From contig DASUJY010000053.1 in NCBI GenBank assembly GCA_036279015.1, positions 1 to 31,841 on the forward strand: DNA of 31,841 nucleotides, written 5' to 3'. Shown here one piece after another: positions 7,064-15,725 of the stretch (position 1 is its first letter; each line of letters starts with the position of its first letter). This stretch comes from DATEOR01 sp036279015. GTDB taxonomy: Bacteria; Actinomycetota; Thermoleophilia; Gaiellales; Gaiellaceae. The notes beneath the pieces were generated by a model. It ran no database searches, had not been told where the DNA came from, and was given only the letters and a program-made list of their open reading frames with translations. The position numbers and the translations under genes were made by a program.

Positions 7064-8376
7064 TCCCGCTCCCTCTCGACGAGGTGGCGGGGCTGGCACC
7101 GGGCGAGCTCCGCCGGGGCTCCTCGATGGCGGAGATAACCGGCGTGACAGTCGACTCCCGCCGGGTCGAGCCGGGCGACCTCTTCGTCGCGGTCGGGCAC
7201 GGGAGCGAGTACCTGGACGAGGCGCTCGCGGCGGGCGCGGCGGCGGCGCTCCTGCCGGAGGACGCCTTCGTCGCGCTCGCGGCGATCGCGGGCGAGGTTC
7301 GCAGGCGAAGCGGGGCGAAGGTCGTGGCCGTGACGGGATCGACGGCGAAGACCTCGACGAAGGACATCCTCGCCGCCCTCTGCCGGCCGCACGCGCGAAC
7401 CGTCGCCGCCGAAGGGAGCCAGAACAACGAGGTCGGGCTGCCGCTGACCCTCTGCAAGCTCGAGCCCAACACCGAGGTCGGGGTCGTGGAGATGGGCATG
7501 CGCGGGCTGGGACAGATCGCCGAGCTCTGCGCGGTCGCCCGACCCGACGTGGGCATCGTGACGGCGATCGGGCCCGTTCATCTCGAGCTCCTCGGCTCGG
7601 TCGAGCGCGTGGCGCAGGCGAAGGCCGAGCTGATCGAGGCGCTCCCGCCGGGCGGGACCGCCGTCGTTCCCGCGAACGAGCCGCACCTCGAGCCCTACCT
7701 GACGCGCGATGACCTGAATGTCTTCCGCTTCGGCGAGGGCGGCGACGTCTCGCTCTCGTACTTCGCCGCCCACGGCGGCGAGGCGCGGATGAAGGTGAAC
7801 GCGTTCGGGCGGCCGCTCACGCTCGAGTTCAGCTTCTCGTCGCGCTACAACGCGACGAACGCGCTCGCCGCGCTCGCGGCCTACCACGCTCTCGGCCTGC
7901 CGCTCGGAAAGGCGGGACGCGGGGCGCGACACGTGCAGCTCTCCCGCCTCCGCGGCGAGGAGATCCCGCTGCCCGACGGCGGCATCCTCATCAACGACTG
8001 CTACAACGCCAACCCGCTCTCGATGGTCGCCGCGCTCGAGCATCTGGCCGAGCGGGCCGGCGAGCGGCGCAAGGTTGCCGTCCTGGGAGACATGGCGGAG
8101 CTCGGACCGGGTGCCGCCTCCTATCACCGCGAGGTGGGCGCCGCGGTGTCGCGCGCCCGCGTCGACGTGCTGATCGCGGTCGGCCCGCTCGCCCGCGGCT
8201 ACGTCGAGGGGGCACGCGGCGTGCCGACGGTGCGCTGGGCGGGGACGGTCGAGGCCGGCCTGTCGACCCTCCGGCAGGTCCTGGCGCCTGGCGACTGCGT
8301 CCTCGTCAAGGGGTCCCGGTCGATGGGGCTCGAGGCGATCGGCGAAGCCGTCGCCGTCGTCCCCGCCCCCAACTAG
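7060..8376 (+). CDS. murF: UDP-N-acetylmuramoyl-tripeptide--D-alanyl-D-alanine ligase MurF
   Basis: MurF adds D-Ala-D-Ala, completing the pentapeptide precursor. The 438-residue protein has the N-terminal VTVDSRRVEPGDLFVA, the central GVVEMGMRGLGQIAELC and VTAIGPVHLELLGS motifs, and the C-terminal INDCYNANPLSMVAAL and VLGDMAELG segments, all typical of MurF. The ATP-binding loop reads TGSTAKTSTK, with alanine 96 where the family normally has the last glycine of G-x-x-G-K-T; lysine 97 and threonine 98 are kept. GTG 7060 overlaps the murE stop as GTGA. Every other landmark is intact, so I expect an active enzyme. Confidence 0.94.
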   Translation: MIPLPLDEVAGLAPGELRRGSSMAEITGVTVDSRRVEPGDLFVAVGHGSEYLDEALAAGAAAALLPEDAFVALAAIAGEVRRRSGAKVVAVTGSTAKTSTKDILAALCRPHARTVAAEGSQNNEVGLPLTLCKLEPNTEVGVVEMGMRGLGQIAELCAVARPDVGIVTAIGPVHLELLGSVERVAQAKAELIEALPPGGTAVVPANEPHLEPYLTRDDLNVFRFGEGGDVSLSYFAAHGGEARMKVNAFGRPLTLEFSFSSRYNATNALAALAAYHALGLPLGKAGRGARHVQLSRLRGEEIPLPDGGILINDCYNANPLSMVAALEHLAERAGERRKVAVLGDMAELGPGAASYHREVGAAVSRARVDVLIAVGPLARGYVEGARGVPTVRWAGTVEAGLSTLRQVLAPGDCVLVKGSRSMGLEAIGEAVAVVPAPN

Positions 8377-8385
8377 GGTCCGCGC

Positions 8386-9408
8386 GTGGTCCAGGTCCTT
8401 CTCGCGGGGCTCATCGCGATGGTCATCTCGATCGTCGCGGGGCCGAAGTTCATCGAGTTCCTGCGCCGGAACGAGTTCGGCCAGCAGATCAGGGAGGAGG
8501 GCCCACAGGCCCACGCCATCAAGCGTGGCACGCCCGCGATGGGGGGCCTTCTGATCATGCTCGCGATGTCGATCCCGTTCCTCGCCTTCTCGAAGCACAC
8601 CCTGCCGGCGCTGACCGCCTTCTTCGTCACGCTCGGGTGCGCCGCGATCGGCTTCGTCGACGACTGGACGAAGATCGCCCGCCGCCGCTCGCTCGGGCTC
8701 GCCGGGCGCTGGAAGATCGTCTGGCTCGCCGGGATCACGGTCATCGTCGCGCTCGTCGTCTCCGACCGCGGCTTCTCGACCTCGGTGTACCTGCCTCTGA
8801 TCGATGTCGACGTGCCGCTCTCGTACGGCTGGTACGTCCTCGTCTTCTTCATCATCGCCGGGGCCTCGAACGGCGTGAACCTGACGGACGGGATCGACGG
8901 TCTCGCGGCGGGGACGACGACGATCGCGGTCCTCACCTACACGGCTATGAGCCTCGTCGCCGCCCTGACCGCCGTGCGGCGCGGCGGCCCAGCCGACCCG
9001 ATCGACCTCGACCTCGCCATCCTCGGCGCCAGTCTGATCGGTGCCTCGATCGGCTTCCTCTGGTACAACGCCTTCCCTGCTCAGGTCTTCATGGGCGACA
9101 CGGGCTCGATGGGCCTCGGCGGCGCGCTCGCCGCGTTCGCGATCATGACGAAGACCGAGCTTCTCCTGATCCTGATCGGCGGCATCTTCCTGGTGGAGGC
9201 GCTCTCCGTGATCATCCAGGTCCTGACCTTCAAGTGGCTCGGGCGCCGGATCCTCTTGATGGCGCCCCTGCACCACCACTTCGAGATGAAGGCCTGGTCG
9301 GAGACTCGGATCATGGTGCGCTTCTGGATCGCGACCGCGATTCTCTGCGCCTGCGGATTCGTCCTCTACTACGCCTATTTCTCCAACTTCAACAACCTGG
9401 CTTCCTAG
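8386..9408 (+). CDS. mraY: Phospho-N-acetylmuramoyl-pentapeptide-transferase MraY
   Basis: MraY is the integral membrane enzyme that joins phospho-MurNAc-pentapeptide to undecaprenyl phosphate, forming lipid I. The 340-residue sequence has about ten hydrophobic helices and the family landmarks: IKRGTPAMGGLLI near residue 45, GFVDDWTKI with the catalytic aspartate pair near 90, GVNLTDGIDGLAAG near 165, FMGDTGSMGLGG near 237, and the histidine motif APLHHHFEMKAW near 295. It starts at GTG 8386, nine bases after the murF stop, with only a weak ribosome binding site. It is the usual length and shows no anomalies. Confidence 0.96.
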   Translation: MVQVLLAGLIAMVISIVAGPKFIEFLRRNEFGQQIREEGPQAHAIKRGTPAMGGLLIMLAMSIPFLAFSKHTLPALTAFFVTLGCAAIGFVDDWTKIARRRSLGLAGRWKIVWLAGITVIVALVVSDRGFSTSVYLPLIDVDVPLSYGWYVLVFFIIAGASNGVNLTDGIDGLAAGTTTIAVLTYTAMSLVAALTAVRRGGPADPIDLDLAILGASLIGASIGFLWYNAFPAQVFMGDTGSMGLGGALAAFAIMTKTELLLILIGGIFLVEALSVIIQVLTFKWLGRRILLMAPLHHHFEMKAWSETRIMVRFWIATAILCACGFVLYYAYFSNFNNLAS

Positions 9409-9418
9409 GAAGGCGCTC

Positions 9419-10645
9419 GTGCTCGGCCTCGCCCGCTCGGGCGAGGCGGCCGCGCTCGCGCTCGAGCGGCGTGGGGTGGAGGTGGTCGGCGCCGACCGCC
9501 GCGAGGATCTCGATGTGGGCAGGCTTCGCGCGGCCGGCGTCGAAGTCGTCCTCGGCGCGGACGACCCCGAGCTACTCGACGGCGTGGACCTGCTCGTCAA
9601 AAGCCCCGGCGTACCTCCGACGGCGCCGCTCGCGGCGGCCGCGCGCGAGCGTGGGCTGACAGTCTGGAGCGAGGTCGAGCTCGGCTTCCGGCTCCTCGCG
9701 AACCCGATCCTCGGAGTCACCGGGACGAACGGCAAGACGACGACGAGCGAGCTCCTAGGGGAGATCTTTCGAGCCGCCGGCAAGGGCGTCGCCGTCGCGG
9801 GGAACGTCGGCAGGCCCCTCTCGGGGCTCGACGGCGCGCTCGACGAGGAGGCCTGGATCGTCTGCGAGCTGTCGAGCTTCCAGCTCGAGGACATCGAGCG
9901 GTTCCGGCCGCGCGTCGCCATCCTCCTGAATGTCGCGCCGGATCACCTCGATCGCTACGAGAGCATCGAGGACTACCGAGCGGCGAAACTCCGCATCTTC
10001 GAGCACCAGACCGCCGACGACGTCGCCGTCGTTCCGCGCGGCTTCGGAGCCGTGCCCGGGAACGGAGAGCGCGCCGAGTTCGGGCTCGACGACGTCCTGC
10101 CGGCCGAGCCGTCGCTTCCGGGCGAGCACAACCGCGAGAACGCCGCCGCGGCGACGGCTGCCGCGCGCGCCGCGGGGATCGGCGACGAGGCGATCGCCGC
10201 AGGACTGTCAGCCTTCAAGGGAGTGCCGCACAGGCTCGAGCTCGTCCGCGAGGTTGGCGGCGTCCGCTTCGTGAACGACTCCAAGGCGACGAACCCCGAA
10301 GCGGCCGAGCGGGCGCTCTCGGCCTATCCGCCGGGCATCCGGTTGATCCTCGGCGGCAGCCGCAAGGGGATCGCGTTCGCCCAGCTGGCCGGACGAGCGC
10401 GCGCCACGGGCGTGGCGCAGGCCTACCTGATCGGGGATTCCGCCGACGAGATCGCCGAGGCTCTCGCCGCGGAGGGGGTCCGGTTCACCTACTCGCGCGA
10501 CCTCGAGACGGCCGTGCGGGACGCCTACCGCGACGCGGAGCCCGGCGAGGTGGTGCTCCTCTCGCCCGCCTGCGCGAGCTACGACCAGTTCCGGGACTTC
10601 GAGGAGCGCGGCGAGCGCTTCCGGGAGCTCGTCGAGGCCCTGTGA
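9419..10645 (+). CDS. murD: UDP-N-acetylmuramoylalanine--D-glutamate ligase MurD
   Basis: MurD adds D-glutamate to UDP-MurNAc-L-Ala. The N-terminal MLGLARSGEAAA is the UDP-binding glycine-rich turn; the P-loop is VTGTNGKTTTSEL; VAPDHLDRYESIEDYRAAK carries the metal ligand and the carbamylated lysine (K190); PGEHNRENAAAA and VNDSKATNPEAAERAL follow in the order of the family. At 408 residues it is about 30 shorter than the E. coli enzyme, mainly between DHLDRY and PGEHN in the central domain. The GTG start has an excellent AGGAAGG five bases upstream, overlapping the mraY stop, and no earlier ATG, GTG or TTG codon fits. The end overlaps ftsW as GTGA. Confidence 0.94.
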   Translation: MLGLARSGEAAALALERRGVEVVGADRREDLDVGRLRAAGVEVVLGADDPELLDGVDLLVKSPGVPPTAPLAAAARERGLTVWSEVELGFRLLANPILGVTGTNGKTTTSELLGEIFRAAGKGVAVAGNVGRPLSGLDGALDEEAWIVCELSSFQLEDIERFRPRVAILLNVAPDHLDRYESIEDYRAAKLRIFEHQTADDVAVVPRGFGAVPGNGERAEFGLDDVLPAEPSLPGEHNRENAAAATAAARAAGIGDEAIAAGLSAFKGVPHRLELVREVGGVRFVNDSKATNPEAAERALSAYPPGIRLILGGSRKGIAFAQLAGRARATGVAQAYLIGDSADEIAEALAAEGVRFTYSRDLETAVRDAYRDAEPGEVVLLSPACASYDQFRDFEERGERFRELVEAL

Positions 10646-11820
10646 GGCGCGGGACCGGCACGCAGCTCGAGTATCACCTGCTCGTCCTCGTCACGCTCGG
10701 GCTCGTCGCTTTCGGCCTCGTCATGGTCTACAGCGCGAGCTCGGCGAGGGCCCTGCTCTCGTCGGACGCGCCCTCGTACTATCTGAAGCGACAGGCGGTC
10801 TACGCCGTCATGGGGCTCGTGGCGCTCGTCGTCCTCTCGCAGGTCGACTTCCACCGCCTGCGGCCCGCCACCGGAACGCTGCTCGCTGTGACCTTCGCTC
10901 TTCTCGTCGCCGTGCTCGTGCTCGGGACGGCGGTGAACGGCGCCCGTCGCTGGCTGCCGCTCGGCTTCATCGACTTCCAGCCGTCGGAGCTCGCGAAGCT
11001 CGTGCTCGCCCTCTGGATGGCCGGGCTGCTCGCGCGCCGTCCACCTCCGCAGACGCTCGGTGAGCTCGCCAAGCCGATCGGGCTTGTCGTCGGGGCCGCG
11101 TGCGCCCTCATCCTGGTCGAGCCGGACCTCGGCACCGCGATCGCGATCGCGATCATGGTCTCGGCCGTCCTCGTCGTCTCGGGCACGAAGATCCGGCTCC
11201 TCGCCTCGGCGGCCACGATCGGCACCGCCGTCGTGCTCCTCGCCATCTGGCTCGAGCCGTACCGCCGAGAGCGCATCTTCAGCTTCCTCGACCCCTGGCA
11301 CGACCCGCAGGGAGCCGGCTTCCAGTCCGTGCAGTCGATGATCGCGCTCGGCTCGGGCGGCGTCTTCGGCGTCGGGCTCGGCGAGAGCGTGCAGAAGATC
11401 TACTACCTGCCCGAGGCCTCGACCGACATGATCTTCGCCATCGTGGGCGAGGAGCTCGGGCTGATCGGCGCCGTGGGCGTGATCGCTGCGTTCGTCGTCT
11501 TCGCCTACGCGGGGTTCAACATCGCCCTCCGCTGCCGGGATCCGTTCGGGAAGCGGCTCGCGACCGGAATCACGGCGCTCGTCTGCGGACAGGCGGCGGT
11601 CAACGTGAGCGCCGTCATGGGCCTCGCACCACTCACGGGCATTCCGCTCCCCTTCGTCTCCTACGGCGGCTCGAGTCTCGTAGTCGGCCTCGCCGCGGTC
11701 GGCATCCTCCTTAACATCGCCTCCAACCATGCCGTCGTCCGGGAAACCCAGGTGCCTGCTCGCGGCCGGCGGAACCGCCGGGCACGTCCTGCCGGCACTC
11801 GCCGTCGCCGAGTCGCTTAG
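10642..11820 (+). CDS. ftsW: Septal peptidoglycan glycosyltransferase FtsW (SEDS family)
   Basis: FtsW polymerises lipid II into glycan strands at the septum, working with FtsI. The 392-residue protein has about ten membrane helices and the SEDS landmarks: VMVYSASSA in the first helix, NGARRWLPLGFIDFQPSELAK (catalytic-loop region), VEPDLGTAI, and the terminal PFVSYGGSSLV. The last 30 or so residues form a strongly basic cytoplasmic tail (for example ARGRRNRRARPAGTRRRR) encoded in DNA that is also the start of murG in another frame. The GTG start overlaps the murD stop. Apart from the overlap it is a normal family member. Confidence 0.95.
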   Translation: MRRGTGTQLEYHLLVLVTLGLVAFGLVMVYSASSARALLSSDAPSYYLKRQAVYAVMGLVALVVLSQVDFHRLRPATGTLLAVTFALLVAVLVLGTAVNGARRWLPLGFIDFQPSELAKLVLALWMAGLLARRPPPQTLGELAKPIGLVVGAACALILVEPDLGTAIAIAIMVSAVLVVSGTKIRLLASAATIGTAVVLLAIWLEPYRRERIFSFLDPWHDPQGAGFQSVQSMIALGSGGVFGVGLGESVQKIYYLPEASTDMIFAIVGEELGLIGAVGVIAAFVVFAYAGFNIALRCRDPFGKRLATGITALVCGQAAVNVSAVMGLAPLTGIPLPFVSYGGSSLVVGLAAVGILLNIASNHAVVRETQVPARGRRNRRARPAGTRRRRVA

Positions 11821-12781
11821 GGGCCTGGGCGCCGAGGTCTCGTTCGCGTCGAACGCCGAGTCGCGGCTCGTCCGCGAGGCGGGCTACGAGCTCGACGTCT
11901 TCGGAGTCGAGGGGTTCCCGCGCGAGCCGGGCGTGCGCCTGGTGAAGGCCCTCGGGCGAGCCGCAGCCGCGGTGCCGGCGTCGATGCAGATCCTTCGCAG
12001 GCGTAGGCCGGACGTCGTCATCGGCGGCGGGAGCTACGTGGCCGGCCCGATCGTCCTCGCCGCGGGAGCGCTCAGGATTCCGGCTGCGCTGACCGAGGCC
12101 GACGCCCGCCTCGGGCTCGGCAACCGCCTCGCGGCGCCGTTCGCCCGCGCGGTCTTCCTCGCCTTCCCGATCGCGGGCCTCGAGCCGCCGAAGTACCGGG
12201 TCGTGGGGCGGCCGATCCCCACGCGGTCGCGCCCGGTGGCGCGGGCCGAGGCGCGCCGCCGCTTCGAGCTTCCGAAGGACGGCGCCGTCGTCCTCGTGTT
12301 CGGCGGAAGCCAGGGCGCACGCCGCCTGAACGAGGCGGCCGTCGAGGCCTTCGGCCGCTCCGGCCCGGCCGTCCTCCATCTCACGGGCGAGCGGGACTAT
12401 CCCGGGCTGGCGGAGCGGGTCGCGCGGCCCGACTATCGCCTGCTCGCCTTCACGGATGACTTCGGCGCCGCCCTCGCGTCCGCCGATCTCGTCGTCGCGC
12501 GGGCGGGCGGCTCGGTGTGGGAGGTCGCGGCGGCCGGGCGCCCGGCACTCCTCGTGCCGTATCCCCACGCAACGGCCGACCACCAGACGGCGAACGCGCG
12601 CTTCTTCGAGCGGGGCGGAGGCGCGATCGTCGTCCCCGAGGCCGAGCTCGACCTCCGCCGGCAGGTGGACGAGCTGCTCGCCGATCTGGGACGGCTCGCG
12701 CGCATGGGCGAGGCGATGACCTCGCTGGCCCGCCCGGATGCAGCCGACGTCATCGCGAGGGAGCTTCTCGCTCTTGCCTAG
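11729..12781 (+). CDS. murG: UDP-N-acetylglucosamine--lipid I transferase MurG
   Basis: MurG, a peripheral membrane GT-B glycosyltransferase, adds GlcNAc to lipid I to make lipid II. The 350-residue protein has the N-terminal glycine loop LLAAGGTAGHVLPALAVAE, the second loop VVIGGGSYVAGP, the C-domain loop VFGGSQGARRLNEA, and the UDP-GlcNAc site ARAGGSVWEVAAAGRPALLVPYPHATADHQTANA. The ATG at 11729 lies 92 bases inside the end of ftsW. A later start is ruled out because the essential glycine loop begins at about residue 13. The final bases TTGCCTAG overlap the murC start. Adenine-rich GGGAAACCC follows the ATG, and no strong ribosome binding site precedes it, so coupling to ftsW translation is likely. 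Confidence 0.94.
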   Translation: MPSSGKPRCLLAAGGTAGHVLPALAVAESLRGLGAEVSFASNAESRLVREAGYELDVFGVEGFPREPGVRLVKALGRAAAAVPASMQILRRRRPDVVIGGGSYVAGPIVLAAGALRIPAALTEADARLGLGNRLAAPFARAVFLAFPIAGLEPPKYRVVGRPIPTRSRPVARAEARRRFELPKDGAVVLVFGGSQGARRLNEAAVEAFGRSGPAVLHLTGERDYPGLAERVARPDYRLLAFTDDFGAALASADLVVARAGGSVWEVAAAGRPALLVPYPHATADHQTANARFFERGGGAIVVPEAELDLRRQVDELLADLGRLARMGEAMTSLARPDAADVIARELLALA

Positions 12782-13976
12782 CCTCGAGGGCCGCACGCTC
12801 TGGCTGGCCGGCATCGGCGGCGCCGGCATGAGCGGCTACGCGATCCTCGCCCGCGCCTGGGGCGCGGAGGTCAGCGGGTGGGACCGGCGCGAGACGCCGT
12901 ATCTCAGCGGCGTCCGCGCGGCAGGGATTCCCGTCCAGATCTCGGAGGCACCGCCCGAGCCGCCCGAGGGCGCCGAGGCCTTCGTCTCGAGCGCGTTCAC
13001 CAGTCAGGTCGAGGGAGGGAGCCGCGCCGAGCTCCTCGCGGAGCTCGTCGGTCTCGCCGAGACGATCGTCGTCGCCGGCGCGCACGGCAAGACGACGACG
13101 ACCGCGATGATCGCCTTCGTCCTCGACCGCCTCGGGCGAGACCCGTCCTTCCTGGTCGGCGGCGAGATCCCGCAGCTCGGCGGCAACGCCCGCGCGGGCA
13201 GCGGCTGGCTGGTCGTCGAGGGCGACGAGTCGGACCGGAGCGTTTTCTCCCTGCGCCCGAAGATCGCCGTGATCACGAACGTCGACCTCGACCACCACAC
13301 GACCTTCGCCTCCGAGGCCGAGCTGGACGAGGCCTTCCGAGACTGGTCCCGGTGCCTGGCACCGGAACATGTCGTCTGGGGACAGGAGCTCGAGCCCGTG
13401 GAGCTCGAGCTGACGATTCCCGGGGAGCACAACCGCCGCAACGCGGCTGCCGCTCTCGCCGGCCTCGCGCTGGCGGGGGTCACGGAGGCGGACGCGAAGC
13501 CCGTGCTCGCCGAGTTCGCGGGGGCCCACCGCCGTCTCGAGCCGCGCGGCGAGGCCGCCGGTATCCGCTTCTACGACGACTACGGCCACCATCCCGCCGA
13601 GATCGCGGCCACGCTCGCGGCAGCACGGGGCCTCGCCGACGGCGGCCGCGTGCTCGTCCTCTTCCAGCCGCACCTCTACTCACGGACCCTCCACCTGGCG
13701 CCCGAGCTCGCGAGCGCCCTCGCCGAGGCCGACATCGCCTGCGTGACGGATATCTATCCCGCGCGCGAGGACCCGCTTCCCGGGGTGAGCGGCAAGCTCG
13801 TCGTCGACCGCCTCGCCGAGCTCAGGCCGGGGATGCGCGTTGGCTGGGCGCCGCGGCTCGCCGACGCCGTTGCGCTCCTCGTCGGCGAGGTGCGGAGCGG
13901 GGACCTCGTCCTCACCGTGGGCGCGGGCGACGTCGACTCGGCGCTGCCGCTGCTCGAGGAGCTGGTCGCCCGGTGA
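12774..13976 (+). CDS. murC: UDP-N-acetylmuramate--L-alanine ligase MurC, compact form
   Basis: MurC attaches L-alanine to UDP-MurNAc, the first peptide step. Landmarks in order are IGGAGMSGYAILARAWG (UDP-binding turn), VVAGAHGKTTTTAMIAFVLD (P-loop), EGDESDRSVFSLRPKIAVIT with NVDLDHH, PGEHNRRNAAAAL, YDDYGHHPAEIAATL, and FQPHLYSRT. At 400 residues it is much shorter than the roughly 460-490 of most MurC. About 45-50 residues are missing between NVDLDHH and PGEHN in the central domain, with the catalytic motifs kept. TTG 12774 has GAGGGAG ten bases upstream and overlaps murG by 8 bases; an in-frame ATG at 12738 would add 12 residues but lacks a ribosome binding site. Confidence 0.92.
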   Translation: MPSLEGRTLWLAGIGGAGMSGYAILARAWGAEVSGWDRRETPYLSGVRAAGIPVQISEAPPEPPEGAEAFVSSAFTSQVEGGSRAELLAELVGLAETIVVAGAHGKTTTTAMIAFVLDRLGRDPSFLVGGEIPQLGGNARAGSGWLVVEGDESDRSVFSLRPKIAVITNVDLDHHTTFASEAELDEAFRDWSRCLAPEHVVWGQELEPVELELTIPGEHNRRNAAAALAGLALAGVTEADAKPVLAEFAGAHRRLEPRGEAAGIRFYDDYGHHPAEIAATLAAARGLADGGRVLVLFQPHLYSRTLHLAPELASALAEADIACVTDIYPAREDPLPGVSGKLVVDRLAELRPGMRVGWAPRLADAVALLVGEVRSGDLVLTVGAGDVDSALPLLEELVAR

Positions 13977-14854
13977 CGCTCGAGGAGCAGTTCCCCCTCA
14001 CCAAGCTGACGACACTCGGGACGGGTGGCCCCGCCCGCTGGATCGGGCGGCCGGAGATCGTCCCGGAGCTGGTCGACATGCTCGCATGGGCCCGCGACGA
14101 GGGCCTCTCCGTCGCCCCGGTCGGCCTCGGCTCCAATCTCCTCGCCGCAGACGCGGGCTTCGACGGCCTCGTTCTCAAGCTGAACGGCGTGCTCGCGATG
14201 GCGAAGATCGGCGAGCGCCGGCTGCTCGCCGGCGGCGGTGCTCCACTGGCTGTGTGCCTCCATCGCGCCCGATCCGCTGGGCTCGGTGGAATCGAGTTCG
14301 TCTGCGCGATTCCCGGCACGGTGGGGGGCGGCGTGAAGATGAATGCGGGCGCCTACGGAGGCGACATCGCATCCGTGCTCGTCCGGGCGCATGTCGCCGA
14401 CGCGAATGGGGCGGGCTGGCGCACCCCGGCGGAGCTCGGGCTCAGCTACCGGCGGTCGCAGCTCGAGCCCGGTCAGATCGTCGCCGGCGCCGAGCTGGCC
14501 GTGGTGCCCCGCAGCGTCGAAGAGATCAAGGCGACCGTCGCCGATATGCAGCGCACGCGCAAGGAGGCGCAGCCGACGAACAAGCGCACCTTCGGGAGCG
14601 TCTTCAAGAACCCGGAGCACGAGCTCACCGCCGGGCGCATGCTCGAGGCATGCGGCCTGCGCGGGTTCCGAAGCGGCGGCGCCCAGATCTCGGCGAAGCA
14701 CGCGAACTTCATCGAGAATGCGGGCGGCGCGCGCTCCGAGGACGCGATCGCGCTCATCGCGGAGGCGAGGCGCCGCGCCCATGAGCAGTTCGGGGTCACG
14801 CTCGAGCCGGAGGTGCAGCTCCTCGGCGCGATCGAGATCCCGCCGCTCGGGTAG
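13973..14854 (+). CDS. murB: UDP-N-acetylenolpyruvoylglucosamine reductase MurB
   Basis: MurB is the FAD enzyme that uses NADPH to reduce the enolpyruvyl group to UDP-MurNAc. The 293-residue protein shows the FAD-binding VGLGSNLLAADAGFDGLVLK, CAIPGTVGGGVKMNAGAYGG, SYRRSQLEPGQIV, and KRTFGSVFKNPEHELTAGRM with the catalytic serine in FGSVFKNP, then AQISAKHANFIEN and the final EPEVQLLG with the conserved glutamate. GTG 13973 overlaps the murC stop as GTGA, the same coupling used at murE-murF and murD-ftsW. Confidence 0.95.
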   Translation: MTLEEQFPLTKLTTLGTGGPARWIGRPEIVPELVDMLAWARDEGLSVAPVGLGSNLLAADAGFDGLVLKLNGVLAMAKIGERRLLAGGGAPLAVCLHRARSAGLGGIEFVCAIPGTVGGGVKMNAGAYGGDIASVLVRAHVADANGAGWRTPAELGLSYRRSQLEPGQIVAGAELAVVPRSVEEIKATVADMQRTRKEAQPTNKRTFGSVFKNPEHELTAGRMLEACGLRGFRSGGAQISAKHANFIENAGGARSEDAIALIAEARRRAHEQFGVTLEPEVQLLGAIEIPPLG

Positions 14855-14885
14855 GACGGCGCGCGGCCGCGCCGAACTGTCGGCT

Positions 14886-15686
14886 GTGGTCCTGCAACAG
14901 GCACTTGCCCTCGTGCGCCCGCAGGCCCTGCCCTCGCCGGCGGGCTTGTGGCGGCGTGCGGTCGTCGTCCTCGCCTGCGCGGTTGCCGCGCTCGGCATTC
15001 TCTATGTCGCCGCACGCGAGACACCGCTCTTCGCGCTTCGGACGGTGGAGGTCCAGGGCGTCTCGGGCGACGTCCGCGCGTCCGTCCTGCGCGAGGTCGA
15101 CGAGCTCCGAGGCGACAGCCTCGTGGCGCTCGACGGCGGCGCTCTCGCAAGGCGCCTCGAGGCATTGCCGTCGGTGCTCAGCGTCGGCTACGACCGCGCC
15201 TTTCCGCACACGCTGCGTCTCGTCGTTAGGCCCGAGCGCCCGGTCGCCGTCGTCGTGCAGGGAGACGACGACTGGGTCGTCTCCGTCCGGGGACGCGTCA
15301 TCGGCCCCGTCGAGACGGATGCCGAACATGACCTCCCGCGTATCCGCTACCGCCTCGAGCAGCCGCTCACGACCGGCGGCTTCGTTCCGGACGCGGGCAC
15401 ACGGATGCTTCTCTCCGCGCTCGCAGCGGCACCCCGGCGCATGGCGCTCCCGATCCGCTCCGCTCGCCTGGAGGAGGACGACGAGCTCACCCTCGTCCTC
15501 ACGGGGGAAGGGGGGACGCGCCCCCTGCTCTTGCTGGGGGAGGCGAGCGACGTGGCTCTCAAGCTGCGCGTCGCGGCGCTCGTCCTGCGCAAGCTCGGTG
15601 CCGAGGAGCGGGCCTCCCTCGCGTATCTGGACGTCAGCCTGCCCGACCGGCCCGTCGCCTCCAGCAACCCTAAAGTCTCTAGTTGA
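14886..15686 (+). CDS. ftsQ: Cell division protein FtsQ (POTRA domain)
   Basis: A bitopic division protein placed between murB and ftsZ. It has a short cytoplasmic N-terminus, one membrane helix (RRAVVVLACAVAALGILYVA), then a POTRA domain starting at LFALRTVEVQGVSGDVRASV with the typical LPSVLSVGYDRAFPHTLRLVVRPERPVAVV ending as its core strands (family pattern: P-W-V-x-x-A-x-V-x-R-x-x-P-x-T-L), followed by an FtsQ/DivIB beta domain. FtsQ joins FtsL and DivIC in the septal complex. The start is unsettled: GTG 14886 gives 266 residues, GTG 14913 would give 257; neither has a clear ribosome binding site. It ends 121 bases before ftsZ. Confidence 0.88.
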   Translation: MVLQQALALVRPQALPSPAGLWRRAVVVLACAVAALGILYVAARETPLFALRTVEVQGVSGDVRASVLREVDELRGDSLVALDGGALARRLEALPSVLSVGYDRAFPHTLRLVVRPERPVAVVVQGDDDWVVSVRGRVIGPVETDAEHDLPRIRYRLEQPLTTGGFVPDAGTRMLLSALAAAPRRMALPIRSARLEEDDELTLVLTGEGGTRPLLLLGEASDVALKLRVAALVLRKLGAEERASLAYLDVSLPDRPVASSNPKVSS

Positions 15687-15725
15687 GGGTTAGTCTTATT
15701 CACCTTCTTCCCTGCAAATAGCCGT

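Noticed and set aside
6643..9921. A very long open frame (over 1,000 codons) on the minus strand opposite murE-murF-mraY-murD
   Set aside because: It is antisense to four intact essential genes, has low-complexity acidic/arginine composition typical of reverse frames in high-GC DNA, and shows no family motif.
12738..12773. ATG 12738 as the murC start
   Set aside because: It gives a 44-base overlap with murG and lacks a ribosome binding site, whereas TTG 12774 has GAGGGAG at proper spacing. Not fully excluded.
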